DNA from: Coptis chinensis
Lineage: Eukaryota; Streptophyta; Magnoliopsida; Ranunculales; Ranunculaceae
Direction: 5' to 3'
DNA: 64,000 nt
Assembly (NCBI GenBank): GCA_015680905.1
Contig: CM027383.1
Location: 34,346,501-34,410,500 of the forward strand
Shown here: positions 10,336 to 21,777 of the stretch, piece by piece
Numbering within the stretch: position 1 is the stretch's first letter
Layout: every line of letters starts with the position of its first letter
The notes under the pieces: model-generated
What the model saw: only the letters and a program-made list of their open reading frames with translations
What the model was told of the DNA's origin: nothing
The model's database searches: none
Made by a program: the position numbers and the translations under genes

Positions 10336-11901
10336 ATGAGATTAAGGTCTGGTCGAACAAAAACACCAACAGTAATTACACGGCAACAAACAAGTCTATC
10401 TAGTACACCACCCACGACACCTCTAACTACTATCACACACACCATACCTGACATAATGGCTGAAGAAAGAGAGACTCCTCTCTCCGACTTTTACAAAGCC
10501 TTGAGCGATAGCCCTAAATCTTGCATCGTTCTAGCAGACCCAGTGGGGGATTTTCGAATCCCCCCAAACATATTTAATTTGTTGCCCGTTTTCCATGGGT
10601 TAAGCCATGAAAAACCTTACCAACACATGCGTAGGATTGAACAAGTCCTTACAACATTCCATCATCCTACGGTTGGTGCGGAACAAATTAAACTGAGGGT
10701 ATTTCCCTTCACCTTAGCTGATAAGGCGGCGTCTTGGTTAACTGCCCAAGCGCCTAATTCTGTGGACTCGTGGGCTAAACTTGTTCAACTGTTTATGGAA
10801 CATTTTTACCCACCCCTAAAGACGGATGAGATGCTTTCCAAGATCCACTTCTTTCGACAAAATCCTCATGAATCATTTTCTGAGGCTTGGAATCGTTTCA
10901 CCGATCTGCTTATAGAGTGTCCACACCATAACCTAGCAAAAGACACGTTAGTTCGTGCCTTTTTCAAAGGACTTCAACACCACCATAAAGAAGTCCTTGA
11001 CATAATGAATGGGGGTAGTTTCCTAAGCAAAGGAGCCTCGGAGGCTTACAAATTTTTAGAAGACCAAACTAAACGAAATAATAATTGGGGGGGTAGTGAG
11101 GATATCCCCCGCTCAGCTAGTTCTTCTTCAACAGTTAAGACCGCCGGTATGTTTGAGATAAAACCCGGTCCAGAACTTAAAAATTTAATCGAATCTCTAA
11201 CTAAAAAGGTAGAGGCTATTTCTGCTCAACAAAAGCTTATCCCCGTCATGAATGTAAACTCCAACCCATGTAATTTCTGTTTGAGTCCAGACCACCCTGA
11301 CTCTTATTGTCCTCTAGCTTATGAACAACAACCACCAGAACAAGATAATGTTTGCTCTATTAATAACTATCCTATTCCTAACGCCCCTTGGAGACAACAT
11401 CCCAACTTCAGTTGGAGAAATAATCAACAAGTAACGCCTCCAGGAAACAATAATCAAAACGTTAGGCAAGCAAACAATTATAACCAAGCTCCACCTAGGC
11501 AAGGACAAGGTCAAGGAAATTATAATAATTATAACAACCAAGCGCAACCACGACAAGGTCAAGCACCAGGTCCGAATAATTATAATAATTATAATACCAA
11601 TAGAGGTATCGTTCCGGTTAATAATAGTAACTATCACAACCCACCCATAATTAACCAACGAGAGATAGTTCCAGTAGCACCACCTGTGACTACTACACCT
11701 ACACAACCGGACCGAATCGACGCCTTTATACAGGTTACCCAACAACTTTTCCAATCAATGACTAAATCGAACGAACAGATCTTACAATCCATAAACCAGG
11801 GCATACAACAGTTAGCCCAAGAAAAAGCCCAACCAAAAGGCGTGTTTCCAGGACAAGCGATACCAAACCCTAAAACAAAGAAACCGCGACCTTTGAGGTA
11901 A
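10336..11901 (+). CDS. gag: Gag polyprotein of the inner Athila-like element
   Basis: An intact 521-codon reading frame starting MRLRSGRTKT. Residues about 90-230 form a Retrotrans_gag-type region (HMRRIEQVLTTF, LRVFPFTLADKAASW, FYPPLKTDEMLSKI, FRQNPHESFSEAWNRF). A zinc knuckle of the CX2CX4HX4C form occupies residues 312-325 (CNFC..HPDSYC). Residues about 345-450 are very rich in Asn, Gln, Gly and Pro, and the C terminus is lysine-rich. In the family, Gag builds the cytoplasmic particle that packages element RNA. It lies about 540 bp downstream of the primer binding site and is followed by pol in other frames. It is the only large frame of the element that looks undamaged. Confidence 0.92.
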   Translation: MRLRSGRTKTPTVITRQQTSLSSTPPTTPLTTITHTIPDIMAEERETPLSDFYKALSDSPKSCIVLADPVGDFRIPPNIFNLLPVFHGLSHEKPYQHMRRIEQVLTTFHHPTVGAEQIKLRVFPFTLADKAASWLTAQAPNSVDSWAKLVQLFMEHFYPPLKTDEMLSKIHFFRQNPHESFSEAWNRFTDLLIECPHHNLAKDTLVRAFFKGLQHHHKEVLDIMNGGSFLSKGASEAYKFLEDQTKRNNNWGGSEDIPRSASSSSTVKTAGMFEIKPGPELKNLIESLTKKVEAISAQQKLIPVMNVNSNPCNFCLSPDHPDSYCPLAYEQQPPEQDNVCSINNYPIPNAPWRQHPNFSWRNNQQVTPPGNNNQNVRQANNYNQAPPRQGQGQGNYNNYNNQAQPRQGQAPGPNNYNNYNTNRGIVPVNNSNYHNPPIINQREIVPVAPPVTTTPTQPDRIDAFIQVTQQLFQSMTKSNEQILQSINQGIQQLAQEKAQPKGVFPGQAIPNPKTKKPRPLR

Positions 11902-12186
11902 ACGGTAATACTAGTACGGAAACTACAATCGTAGGTGACCTAAATGCCATCACCACTCTCCGTTCTGGAAGAGTGGTTGATAACAAAGTGACTATGCCTA
12001 TAGTTACCCCATCAAGATTCTCCTACACCGGATATCGAACTAGATACGAAAATAGAAACCGAAGAGCCTACCACGGTAGAGGTACCAGTTAAACCACAAC
12101 CTAAGAAACCGAAAGCCAAGGTTGCACATCAAGTTGAGCCATACACGAAATATAGAGCGAAACCACCGTTCCCTCAGAAATTAGCT
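11902..12186 (+). pseudogene. Broken gag-pol junction of the inner element
   Basis: Between gag and protease no single frame is open. One frame gives GDLNAITTLRSGRVVDN, a segment typical of the end of Athila gag/start of pol. Another then gives EEPTTVEVPVKPQPKKPKAK and PYTKYRAKPPFPQK. At least one frameshift is needed to join them, so the polyprotein is interrupted here. Confidence 0.75.
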
Positions 12187-12747
12187 ATGCTAACCAGGGA
12201 TACAAACTTTGAGGAAATTAGGAACGTTTTCAAAAATCTAACAATAAACCTTCCTTTTCTCGAAGCTATTAAAAAGCTACCTAACCACGCTAAGTTTCTT
12301 AAAGAGTTGTGCACTACTAGGCGTAAGACCAACATACCTAAAGACGCCTTTCTAACTGAACAGTTCCCAACTTTATCAGAAAATAATGGAATTGTTAAGT
12401 ACAAGGACCCTGGTCGTCCTACTGTAAAATGCACCTTAGGAGATTCTCATACGACGACCGCGTTACTAGACCTGGGGGCGAGTGTTAACTTACTCCCATA
12501 TTATTTGTATAAACAAATAGGGTTACAGGAAATGCAACCTACAAAAATAACGTTGCAATTAGCGGACAGGTCAATTAAGTATCCTAAGGGTGTAGTAGAA
12601 AACGTGCTTGTTAAGGTTCAGGATTTCTACTATCCTGCTGACTTTGTTATCCTCGATACAGAAGTCGCTAACGACTCTGTACCGATCATCTTAGAAGCCC
12701 GCTTGGCCAACGCCAACGCCAGCGCTTATAAATTGCCGCGATGGTAA
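12187..12747 (+). CDS. Retroviral-type aspartic protease region (inner pol)
   Basis: This open segment encodes the part of pol that leads into the protease. The active-site block is LLDLGASVNLLP at about 12,463, with LYKQIGL and ITLQLADRSIKYPKGVVENV downstream and VILDTE before the end, as in plant Athila and Tat proteases, where DLGAS is the usual form rather than DTGAS. In the family the enzyme cuts the Gag-Pol polyprotein. The frame ends at 12,747, two bases before the next block, so the copy is probably broken by a small indel. The ATG at 12,187 is only the first Met of the open stretch, not a true start. Confidence 0.85.
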   Translation: MLTRDTNFEEIRNVFKNLTINLPFLEAIKKLPNHAKFLKELCTTRRKTNIPKDAFLTEQFPTLSENNGIVKYKDPGRPTVKCTLGDSHTTTALLDLGASVNLLPYYLYKQIGLQEMQPTKITLQLADRSIKYPKGVVENVLVKVQDFYYPADFVILDTEVANDSVPIILEARLANANASAYKLPRW

Positions 12748-12748
12748 G

Positions 12749-13255
12749 ATGTCCTTATCTTTTGGCCATCTTACTGTCGAGGTAAATGTTTTTAAAATGA
12801 TGAAGCAGTTACCAGATTCATCTATAGATGGGGAGGTTAGCATGATCGAGAGCTTAGCTCAAGATTATTTTAACAACACGTTTCCTGAAAACAATATGTA
12901 CAAATTCCTTTCTTTGGGAACCTCAGATTTTGTAAATGACTCCTACTTAGAAGAAGTCAACACCATCCTTGAGTCCACACCAGTTGTAGACCCTTCGGTT
13001 GCTCCATATACTGAATATGAAGGCTTGCTACCTAAGCAAGTTTTCAGTATCCAAAATGAGGACCCAGACGAAACATTTATTGACATTCCTTCCACCCCAA
13101 TGCTTAAACCTCTTCCCCCGGAGTTAAAATATATTCAACTTGATCCGGATGGTAGTCATCCGGTCATTATATCTTCTCTGTTATCTAAGGATGAAGAGAC
13201 ACGTTTAATCCGGGTGATTAGGGGAACATCGGTCTCACGATTGGTTGGTCCCTAG
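12749..13255 (+). pseudogene. Protease-RT linker region (inner pol)
   Basis: It opens with MSLSFGHLTVEVNVF, which corresponds to the conserved M-x-LSFG-x-MTVE-x-N segment that follows protease in Athila elements, and continues as an acidic linker that reaches LKPLPPELKYIQL and LLSKDEETRLI near the RT start. It is in a different frame from protease and stops at 13,255, before the conserved segment encoded around 13,260-13,340 in another frame. Confidence 0.75.
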
Positions 13256-13343
13256 CCGACATTAAGGGAATTGACCCTAAGGTTTGCACTCATCATATCC
13301 ATTTGGAGGATAACGCCAAGACTTCGCGAACCTCGGTGGCCGC

Positions 13344-14462
13344 TTGAACCCTGCCATGAAAGAGGTGGTTAGGGAAGAAGTCTTAAGATTACTCGATGCG
13401 GGTATCATTTACCCAATCTCCGATAGTGAATGGGTAAGTCCCATTCACGTAGTTCCTAAGAAATCGTTAGTTACCATGGTACGTAACGGAAAAGGTGACT
13501 ATGTTGTCACACAAGGCCCTATGAAATGGAGGATCTGTATTGATTACCGACGTTTGAACGCTATGACACGAAAGGATCACTTTCCCTTACCGTTTATAGA
13601 TCAAATGCTCGAACGCCTAGCTGGTCATGCTTTTTATTGTTTTCTGGATGGCTACTCAGGCTATTTTCAGATTATTATTGATATTGATGACCAAGAAAAG
13701 ACTACTTTCACATGCCCCTTTGGAACGTATGCCTATAAACGAATGCCCTTTGGCCTTTGTAATGCTCCTGGTACCTTCCAGCGGTGTATGCTTCATATAT
13801 TTAGTGACATGGTAGAGCGTTTTATGGAAGTTTTCATGGATGATTTTTCTATCTATGGAGACTCCTTCACAGACTGCTTGTCTAACCTCTCTAAGGTTTT
13901 GACACGATGTGAAGAAAAGAGCCTCGTTTTAAACTGGGAAAAGTGTCATTTCATGGTGAAAAAGGGCATAGTACTAGGTCACATTGTATCTAGTGAGGGC
14001 ATCGAAGTAGATAACGCCAAACTAGATAAGATAGCAACTCTACCTAAACCACGGACTGTCCGTGATATTAGAGCCTTTCTAGGCCATGCAGGTTTTTATA
14101 GGCGGTTTATTAAAGATTTCTCGAAAATAGCTAGGCCCTTAACTAATCTGCTTTTGAAGGATGCAATCTTTGACTTTAATTTTAACTGTAATCAGGCTTT
14201 TGAAACACTAAAAGCCGCCCTAACCTCTGCACCAATTATACAGCCTCCCGATTGGTCTAAACCTTTCGAACTTATGTGTGATGCTAGTGACTATGCAGTT
14301 GGTGCTGTCTTGGGACAAAAACTAGATAATAAGTCGACTGTTATTTATTATGCTAGTAAAACATTAAACGATGCTCAACGGAATTATACAACTACTGAAA
14401 AAGAATTCTTAGCTGTCATTTATGCTTTAGATAAGTTTCGGCCCTTATTTGGTTGGTTCTAA
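13344..14462 (+). CDS. Reverse transcriptase-RNase H region (inner pol)
   Basis: A 372-codon open segment. RT motifs occur in order: EVLRLLDAGIIYPISDS, WRICIDYRRLNAMTRKD, the first catalytic Asp in FLDGYSGY, the F-region TFTCPFGTYAYKRMPFGLCN and the active-site box VFMDDFS (about 13,830). The connection domain has LGHIVSSEGIEVD, and FLGHAGFYRRFI leads into RNase H with CDASDYAVGAVLG, YASKTLNDAQRNYTTTEKE. The stop at 14,462 falls just before YTDHAPF, which is encoded in the next frame from 14,449, so a frameshift has cut RNase H. In the family this enzyme copies element RNA into DNA. The open length suggests relatively recent decay. Confidence 0.93.
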   Translation: MNPAMKEVVREEVLRLLDAGIIYPISDSEWVSPIHVVPKKSLVTMVRNGKGDYVVTQGPMKWRICIDYRRLNAMTRKDHFPLPFIDQMLERLAGHAFYCFLDGYSGYFQIIIDIDDQEKTTFTCPFGTYAYKRMPFGLCNAPGTFQRCMLHIFSDMVERFMEVFMDDFSIYGDSFTDCLSNLSKVLTRCEEKSLVLNWEKCHFMVKKGIVLGHIVSSEGIEVDNAKLDKIATLPKPRTVRDIRAFLGHAGFYRRFIKDFSKIARPLTNLLLKDAIFDFNFNCNQAFETLKAALTSAPIIQPPDWSKPFELMCDASDYAVGAVLGQKLDNKSTVIYYASKTLNDAQRNYTTTEKEFLAVIYALDKFRPLFGWF

Positions 14463-15999
14463 AACTTTAGTTTACACGGACCATGCACCATTTAAAGTAC
14501 CTTCTTTCAAAGAAGGATGCCAAGCGAGATTAATCCGATGGATCCTTCTCCCAAGAATTCACATTAGAAATAAAGGACAAAGAGGGTCGAAAACGTGGTT
14601 GCCGACCACTTATCTAGACTCACAAACGACGATGATAATGATTCTCGAGTCCATACCGGACTCCTTTCCGATGAGTATCTCAGATGCTATTTTTCAAAGA
14701 CACCATGGTATCTTTGACATTGTAAATTATTTAGCGGCTGATGTTATGCCTTATAATTGGTCAAGAAATGAACGTAAAGAAGTTCTTGGCCGAGTTAAGT
14801 TATACTCTTGGGATGAGCCCTACCTTTTTAAGTATTGTGCGGATCAGATTATTCGCCGTTGTATTCCCCAATGGGAATATAATGAAGTACTATCGCTCTG
14901 CCATGACAAAGAGTGTGGTGGCCATTTTAGTGGGATGAAAACAGCCGCTAAAGTTCTTCAATGTGGATTTTATTGGCCTACCCTTTTTAAGGATGCCCAA
15001 GTGCATTGCAAGGCGGTATTCGTTTGCCAACAACTTGGGCTTAATCACGGCGTAATATGATGCCATTAAATCCAATCTTGATAGTAGAAATTTTTGACGC
15101 CCGGGGTATTGATTTCATGGGTCCCTTCCCCGTTTCCCCGGTTTCATTTATATTCTAGTTGCGCGGGACTATGTGTGTCTAAATGGATAGAAGCCATGGC
15201 TTGCCGTAGCAATGACCATAAGACCGTTGTTTTTTATTAAAGAATATATTTTCTTTAAATGGGTTTGGCATTCCTAAAGCCATCATTAGTGATGGTGGAA
15301 CACATTTTGCAAATGAGTTGTTGCCTCCCTAGTGAAAAAGTATGGAGTTACACACAAAGTAGCAACTCCTTATCACCCACAAACTAGCGGACAAGTAGAA
15401 GTTTCTAATAGGGAAATCAAAAAGATTTTAGAAACAACCGTAAACCCCGATAGGAAGGATTTGGTCGGCGTCTATCGGATGCCTTATGGGCATATAGAAC
15501 TGCTTTCAAAACTCCTATAGGTATGTCTCCCTTTAGACTTGTATTTGGAAAACCATGTCATTTGCCCGTTGAATTAGAGCACCGTGCTCTGTGGGCTATA
15601 AAAAGCCTTAACTTCAATATTGATGAGGCAGGTGTCAAACGCAAGTTGCAATTGAATGAGCTTGAAGAAATTCGAAGCGATTCGTACGATCTTGCGAAAG
15701 ATTATAAAGCTAACATGAAACGTGTTCATGATAAGCATATCTTGCGCAAAGAGTTTGTGGTGGGTCAAAAGGTGTTACTTTATAACTCCCGTCTACATAT
15801 TTTTCCAGGGAAACTAAAAACCCGTTGGTCTGGTCCTTTTCTGGTTACTGAAGTCACCCCTTACGGGGCAATCACCTTGGTAAATCCCACGGACAACAGT
15901 ACCTTTCAAGTTAATGGTCAACGGTTAAAGCATTTTCACGAACTTCTGTCCCCTGATGTAGAGGAAGTCCTTTTACAGGACCCTGTCTATGAGGAATGA
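14449..15999 (+). pseudogene. RNase H end and integrase (inner pol), broken
   Basis: The frame from 14,449 gives VYTDHAPFK and the RNase H-integrase spacer, then the zinc-binding HHCC region (CHDKECGGHFSGMKTA, FYWPTLFKDAQ, HCKAVFVCQ) before stopping at 15,060. The core is scattered: DARGIDFMGPFP near 15,100, AIISDGGTHF near 15,290 and [16 protein letters not shown] near 15,375, which together hold the D, D, E catalytic residues, but with frameshifts and stops between them. From 15,523 a clean frame carries [15 protein letters not shown] through WSGPFLV, ending PVYEE at 15,999. In the family, integrase inserts the cDNA. This copy cannot be active. No chromodomain follows. Confidence 0.9.
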
Positions 16000-16213
16000 C
16001 CTTTGTCATTAGTGCACTTCCTTCCATTCCCATATAGTGGTAAGTGCACAATTCAGGTAACCGGGCCCTCCCTATGGAGTGTGTGGCTGTAAGTACCGGA
16101 TCCTAAGTCCACAGTTGACATAATTCACGTTTTCCACTCTTGCATGTTTTCTCGGATTTTTGAGTCATGTTTCTCTATGAGGTGAATTATGTCTTTATTG
16201 CTTATTGTTTTTC

Positions 16214-16215
<2 letters not shown>

Positions 16216-16291
<76 letters not shown>
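16216..16291 (+). repeat. Poly-A tract of 76 bases inside the inner retrotransposon
   Basis: An uninterrupted run of A about 215 bp after the integrase stop codon. LTR retrotransposons do not need such a tract. It may be a homopolymer expansion or an assembly effect. Confidence 0.85.
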
Positions 16292-16293
<2 letters not shown>

Positions 16294-17056
16294 CATAGAA
16301 CTAGCAATCCAACAAGTCTTGGGAATCTGACTTTAAACGACCCATGTTAAAACAAATTTTACGTTTAAAAATTTGTTTGGGGGTGGGCAATCAGTCTTTC
16401 CATCCGAATTGCTCGAACTTTCCAGTTGTGTTGCTTAGGTCCATTAGTATAGTCCTTTGGGGTTGACGTCATCTAAAATTAGAGTTCATTCGTTCGCATA
16501 ACTTACGTCACACACGCACTTCGAGGCGTTTTCCACTGTCTTATATGTCACCCACGGTCGGAATAGAGTAATCTAGGGATCAATGGATTGGAAATTTTCT
16601 CCTGATCATTTCCATATCTCATTCGAGAAAATCGGACCGATAACGAAGCGGGAAAGTTAGTTTGAAGTTGCGCTAAAGATCGACGGAAGTCGAAAAATCG
16701 GATTGGGCTTGGGCCAACTCGCGCTCACCTATAGCGCGCCCGCGCTCCCCTTTCCAAAAACATATCGCGAGTTCATCTTCTCAAACCGTTTGTCCAAATT
16801 TAATGTCAAACCCTAGCAACCCAAATAAAAAAAAAATATATATATAAAAATAGAATACATCAAAATAGAAAGACCACCCAACCCCATTGTGAAACACCAA
16901 CACAATCTCCAACCGGTTCCACCAAGAAAACGCCCACCAATTCAAGTTTTCAAACCTGCCGTCGTACCTACCATAACCACCACCGTTGTGTTTAGTTAGT
17001 TTCCATCAAATTCGCATCCACCACCATCTACAAACCCCAAATCAATTCAAACTTCA
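16292..17056 (+). other. Non-coding spacer with a polypurine-like tract, between pol and the first post-pol ORF
   Basis: It contains a single aagtcttgggaatctgac motif (16,314-16,344) shared with the outer element, a tttgggggtggg tract at 16,376-16,387 that mimics the true polypurine tract, a GCGC-rich stretch (about 16,715-16,750) and a CA-rich leader before the ATG at 17,057. Confidence 0.6.
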
Positions 17057-18222
17057 ATGGCGCAACGACGTAGAATTTTGCCGGAACAAGCTTTTAGTAC
17101 CTACAGTTTCGCGCCATTCTACGCGGAGGAGATGAATAGGAGGGATTGGAACAGACTGTGCTATTCAACTGAGGAGTTCTATCACTATGAATTGGTAGAA
17201 CAGTTTTATAAGAAGCGAGAATTGGAGGGGAATAAGATTTTCATTAGGATAGCAGGAACGAGGAAGGAAGTAACGAGACAGTTGTTGGCTGAGCTGCTAG
17301 GAATCACGCCTGTAAGCACCCTAGACACGACCATTCAGGAATCCCAGTATACTGGAGTTCCAGCTTTGATGAAAGATACGGTCATCGAGGGTGAATACAA
17401 TACGGTATCTCATTCGTTAGCCCGGACGACCACGAGAACCAATCAACCGGTCAGAGCTCGGTGGATTGGTAAGAACGCCCTCGAAAAGACAAAGTCAAGT
17501 CGCATCGGACTTCGGACTTCCGTGACGCTTCTCCTCGGATTTTGCAAACGAAGGAGTGTAAATTCTGCATCCTCGATTTAATTTTGAATGTGATTAGAGG
17601 AGTGGGAAAGAGCCTGGCGCCTCTTCCCGTATTGATCACTAAGATTATGCTCTCATTTAGAGCTGTCGCTAAATCTGTTCCTATTAAGATCAAATTGCAT
17701 TCTAATGCAAGTATTTATAAGGAATGCATCCAAGAGACGTGGCCGTTGTCTGCACAGAATGAAATCGAGTCGGATGATGAAAGGGAAGATATGACATGTC
17801 TGGATGAGGATGCATTAGAGAAGTGTAATTCTAATTTAGAACGCACGCAAGTGTTGCATACTGCCTTGCGGTGCGTTTATGGTACTTGTGAACATATCCG
17901 AGATAGACAGATAGTAGTTCAAAACAAGCAAGGGAACCTTCAGAGGAGATTCGAAATGCTCGAAGGGGTTCTGAAAGATATCTTGTCTAACATTGAGACT
18001 ATCCACCAGAGCCACCAAGCCCAGACTGCAGTATTCAGGACTGAGATGGAAGCACAGCGCTTGTTCCGGATAGAGATGCTACGACGCATGCCACTCATTG
18101 ATGAGTCTGTCTCAGCTGAGTCTGAGAGGCATGAGCGTCGTCGTCGAAGGACAGATGGCTCAAGCCATTATTCATCCCAGAACCAATCTCCACCTCAGGG
18201 ACCATCTTCTTCACACGCCTAG
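17057..18222 (+). pseudogene. First post-pol ORF of the inner element (plant retroelement protein), frameshifted
   Basis: The first frame (17,057-17,581) starts MAQRRRILPEQAF and includes FYHYELVEQFYKKRELEGNK and VTRQLLAELLG, a layout like the plant transposon protein domain found downstream of pol in Athila-type elements. Around 17,455-17,545 the sense frame shifts into the second frame (to 18,222), which carries a hydrophobic LITKIMLSF stretch, an acidic segment and a long helical region rich in Leu, Gln and Glu (about residues 110-190, likely coiled coil). It ends in an Arg- and Ser-rich tail. Function is unknown. Such ORFs have been called env-like in related elements, but I see no signal peptide or clear membrane anchor. 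Confidence 0.65.
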
Positions 18223-19072
18223 GTGTTCACCATCAGTTGTGTCATGTTATTTCATTGTTTTTATTGTTTTGTTAGTTGGATGTTAATTCAGTAGTTAAAT
18301 TTAAATAGTAATATGTTTATTTTACGTTGTTCGCATTTAAATTTTATTTTTATTATATAACTGGTTATTTTCGAGTACTGCTTGTTTTTATCATTAATCC
18401 CACCTCCCCGTCTTGTTTGGGGGTGGTAATATTTATACCAAGCATAAGTCGTTATATGATCATCGGATGTAAAGTGGTCTTGGAGGAAAGGTTGATAATT
18501 TGGCCGATATCGGCATATCTATGATTTTTTGTAGTGGTGGCATGATATGTAGGAGAGTTTAGAAGATACTATTCTAAACCCAGTATAAAAGATACCAGGG
18601 TTGTTAGGAAATCAAAACTATGGTTAGTTTCCGTTTTCGGATTTGGCAGTTTTCTATTTCCGGAATTTGCCTTAAAACAATTTGGCAACTTGCCGATTCG
18701 TTTTGGAAACCCAGAACCTATTTAAACTTACATCTTTCTACACTCACAACCCACACTACACCCCACAATCATCAATCACCTTTCACTCCAAGCTTTTTCT
18801 TCTTGTTCTTCATTTAAACTCTGTTTACGACCCTCACGAAAATACGCTTCGGATGCAAGCGCTTCGCCCTTTACACTTCCATAATTTTTTTTTTTCGAGG
18901 CGCCCAACGCTTCAATCTGAGCGACCAGCGCCAAACACTGTAATTCTACAAACCTACGAGCTGACTTCATCCTATCTGAAGCGCCCGCGCCCTCCTCCTG
19001 TAAACGCAGAAAAATCCAATTTTCTGAGGTTTCTTCCAGGTTTTCGCAGCTGTTCTAAAGAGTAGTGTTGAG
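18223..19072 (+). other. Spacer and leader between the two post-pol ORFs
   Basis: It holds a second tttgggggtgg tract (18,416-18,426), then a CA-rich stretch (about 18,730-18,780) and a GCGC-rich leader (gcaagcgcttcgccc, aggcgcccaacgctt, aagcgcccgcgcc) resembling the gag leader at 10,020-10,110. The order G-rich tract, leader, ORF repeats that seen before 17,057. Confidence 0.6.
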
Positions 19073-19975
19073 ATGACACCTCCTATAGTGATTCCTGAAC
19101 AGTCATTTGAAGACTTGATGGGAACCGATACCTATGGAGCATCGTTCCGCGAGCGGATCGTGCAGTTAGGATGGCGGCATCTTCTGGTGAGTGATGACGA
19201 TTCTTTTTCACCTAAGCTAACTGAATTTTTTTATAATCATATTACATTCTATTGTGACCAAGATGGAGAACAGAAATTCTCCCTTGCTATTAATGATAGA
19301 TCTAGGGAATTCAATAAGAATTTAGTAGCTTTGGTTTCGGGATTGCCATTGCCTGACCCTATGCACACGTGGGGGTATATGACCGATAACTCATACCTAT
19401 ATGAATATGCCTATTTCCATGAGTATTATGGGGGAGGGGTGTTTCGTGTCATGGACCAAGACCAATATAACATAGCCCTGAGTAGCCTATCGCTGAATGT
19501 AGGCACAACAATGTTATTCATCATGATGAACATTTTAGGGGAGCGACAGTTTACTTCTGCCAATAGTACTGCTGGTGACATTTTCCTTGCTTTAGCTGAG
19601 GGACGTCGACGGTATGACATTCCCCGAGTTTTAGTGGCTACTCTGAAAAGAGCCCATACCATGAGGCATAAGTATCTTCTTATGCCTGTTTTGGTTGGCC
19701 GCATTATGCGCGGCTGCTTACCGGAATTCTGTACCCAGTTCACGGATTAGAAAAAGGTCGAAGTCATGAGACCCACCAATCGGGTGGTACGATCATTCCG
19801 AGCCATGACTTGGCCGGGATGGCAGGTGCAACCACATTTGGTTGCCCCGTACACCCCATCAGACCAAGTAACACTAGAGAGGTTAGCACTAGTTGATGAT
19901 ACACCTACGAAAAGGCGCAAAGTTGTTATGGCATGGCAGGATGCGAAAAGAACCTCATATAGAAGAGGAGGATGA
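19073..19975 (+). pseudogene. Second post-pol ORF of the inner element
   Basis: A 225-codon frame (19,073-19,750) begins MTPPIVIPEQSFEDL and contains RIVQLGWRHLL, LTEFFYNHITFYC, SREFNKNLVALVSGLPLPDP and AHTMRHKYLLMPVLVGRIM. The pattern of a start region, an F-Y-x-x-hydrophobic core and a short-GLP motif is like the plant retroelement ORF1-type proteins encoded after pol or as gag-like proteins in Athila elements. A following stretch (19,766-19,975) in another frame ends in a basic tail (TKRRKVVMAWQDAKR). Possibly one protein split by a frameshift. Function unknown. It shares the IPEQ/LPEQ start with the first post-pol ORF, which suggests the two arose by duplication. Confidence 0.6.
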
Positions 19976-21667
19976 CGAGTAAATGCTGAGGTGCAGGTAA
20001 GTTTTTAGTTAAGTTAGTGTCTGCTTATGTCCCAAGCAATTTAAGTCTGTTAACCCCATAAAGGGTAGAACTCTAATAAAGTTGTGTCAGTTTTAGTTCC
20101 TATATTAGTACGTTCTAACCTTGTTTTACAGATGTTCCCGAATTTCACGCGTTCAATGGTAATTTTCCTACCCTCTTTATTTAAATGCTTTGAGGACAAA
20201 GCATGCTTTTTGTTTGGGGGGGGCATAGAAACACGTGTAATTAAGACATCTGTTAGGATATAAATATGTATAATATGCATAGTTTCATAGTTAAAATTTC
20301 AAAAAAAAATTCAAAAATATAAATAAATAAGTTCATGCTATACACTTAGGAATATTGGTATTGTTTTTTTTCTCTATGCTCTTAACAATCTAGAAGTCTC
20401 ACATAGCTATTGCATCAGAATAATTGTTAGAAACTTAGGGTAATATGTAGGTAATAATCCTTGCATCTATCTATAAATATATTACATGAGTATCTATGAT
20501 TGTTAGCAGTAAGTTTCTGAAATCTAGGCTAGAGTACTTATTCTACAAATCCTGTGAGAATATAGCCTAAAGCCTTATATGAGCGAAAAATTGAGAAATG
20601 ACACAAGGGAGAAGTAAAATCCGGATAGAGAAATCACACGTCCACTTGCTTGATCACTAAACCATATCCTAAGCGAGAATTTAGGCCCTCTTTGGATCGA
20701 TATAGCCAGAAATTCAAACCTATGAATTATTTTTTCCGCTAGTCGCCCCTCAGAGCCTTTCATTAGCCTTCCATAAACCACAATTCCTTTACCCTGTTAC
20801 AAAACAAAACAAAATAAAAAAATTCAACCTACCCAATTTAGAATAAGTCTGAGAATAGAATGAGGAAGAAAGAAGAAGAGAAAAACCTGTGTAAACAAAA
20901 ATTAGTTAGTTGCTTCAGGAAATAAAGAAAAGAAGTTTCCATCCAAAGAAAAATAGAAATAAATCAAAACTCCAAAAATAGAATAAAAGGGAGTCAAAAG
21001 CCAAAGAAAAGAAAAAGAAAAATATGGCTAAGGATGGAAACAAAGTGTAGAAGCAAAAGTAAATAACAAGGTTTCTCTAGTTACATAATATGAAGACTCT
21101 ATTATCTCAGACTTGTCCTTTTTGATTATCCATTTCCTTCCTTCTTAAACCATCTCCTAATCCCCGCAACACCTAATAAAGACCTCTAGCTCAATTAGGA
21201 ATAGGTTAGTGTGATAGTAAGTGGCAGATGTGTTTGATCGACTCCGGCTTCTTGTGTGTCATTGAGGTGGTAAGGTAAAGTGTGCCCACTGCACACTGGA
21301 GTAGCGAAACTTGAGCGGAAAAATCAGAGTGATTTTTGTCTTGACTTTTATGTGAGGACCTACTTAAGGACGCTATTCCGAGTTTTCAGAAACGGACCTG
21401 CTATTGCATTTCATAGTATTACTCATAGTATATATATTTGTATCATAGATGATTGATTATTATGCATATATTAGCTTAGGTTTCGACATGATTATTCTGT
21501 ATTCAATTGCTAGTGAGATGTATAGATAGTTGAGGCATGAATGAGGAAACAATAGTTTTATTTCTTAGTCGTTGTAGTATAGATGAAGTTTGTGAGTACC
21601 TTCATCGAAAAACTCTCACGAGGTATATAACTCGTCCACTAGGGAATTCCTAGTGGTTTAAGGCCTT

Positions 21668-21688
21668 ATTGCATATGGTCAATGCAAT
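21668..21688 (+). promoter_or_regulatory. Conserved 3' hairpin of the inner element
   Basis: attgcat pairs with atgcaat (7 bp) around the loop atggtca. The same structure with a loop of atggtaa is at 28,420-28,440 in the outer element, also about 100-120 bp before the 3' LTR. The flanking phrase tataactcgtcc / tataactcatcc is shared as well. Confidence 0.55.
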
Positions 21689-21777
21689 CGCACTCGGCGA
21701 AACGAGAGTTGTTAGAACTCCATTTTTGGTCACTTATTCTAATTTCTCATCTTTGCTTGAGGACAAGCAAAATGCTG

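Noticed and set aside
11314-11754. 146-codon minus-strand ORF within gag
   Set aside because: It is the antisense of the Asn/Gln-rich gag segment and yields only Ile/Val repeats. A shadow frame.
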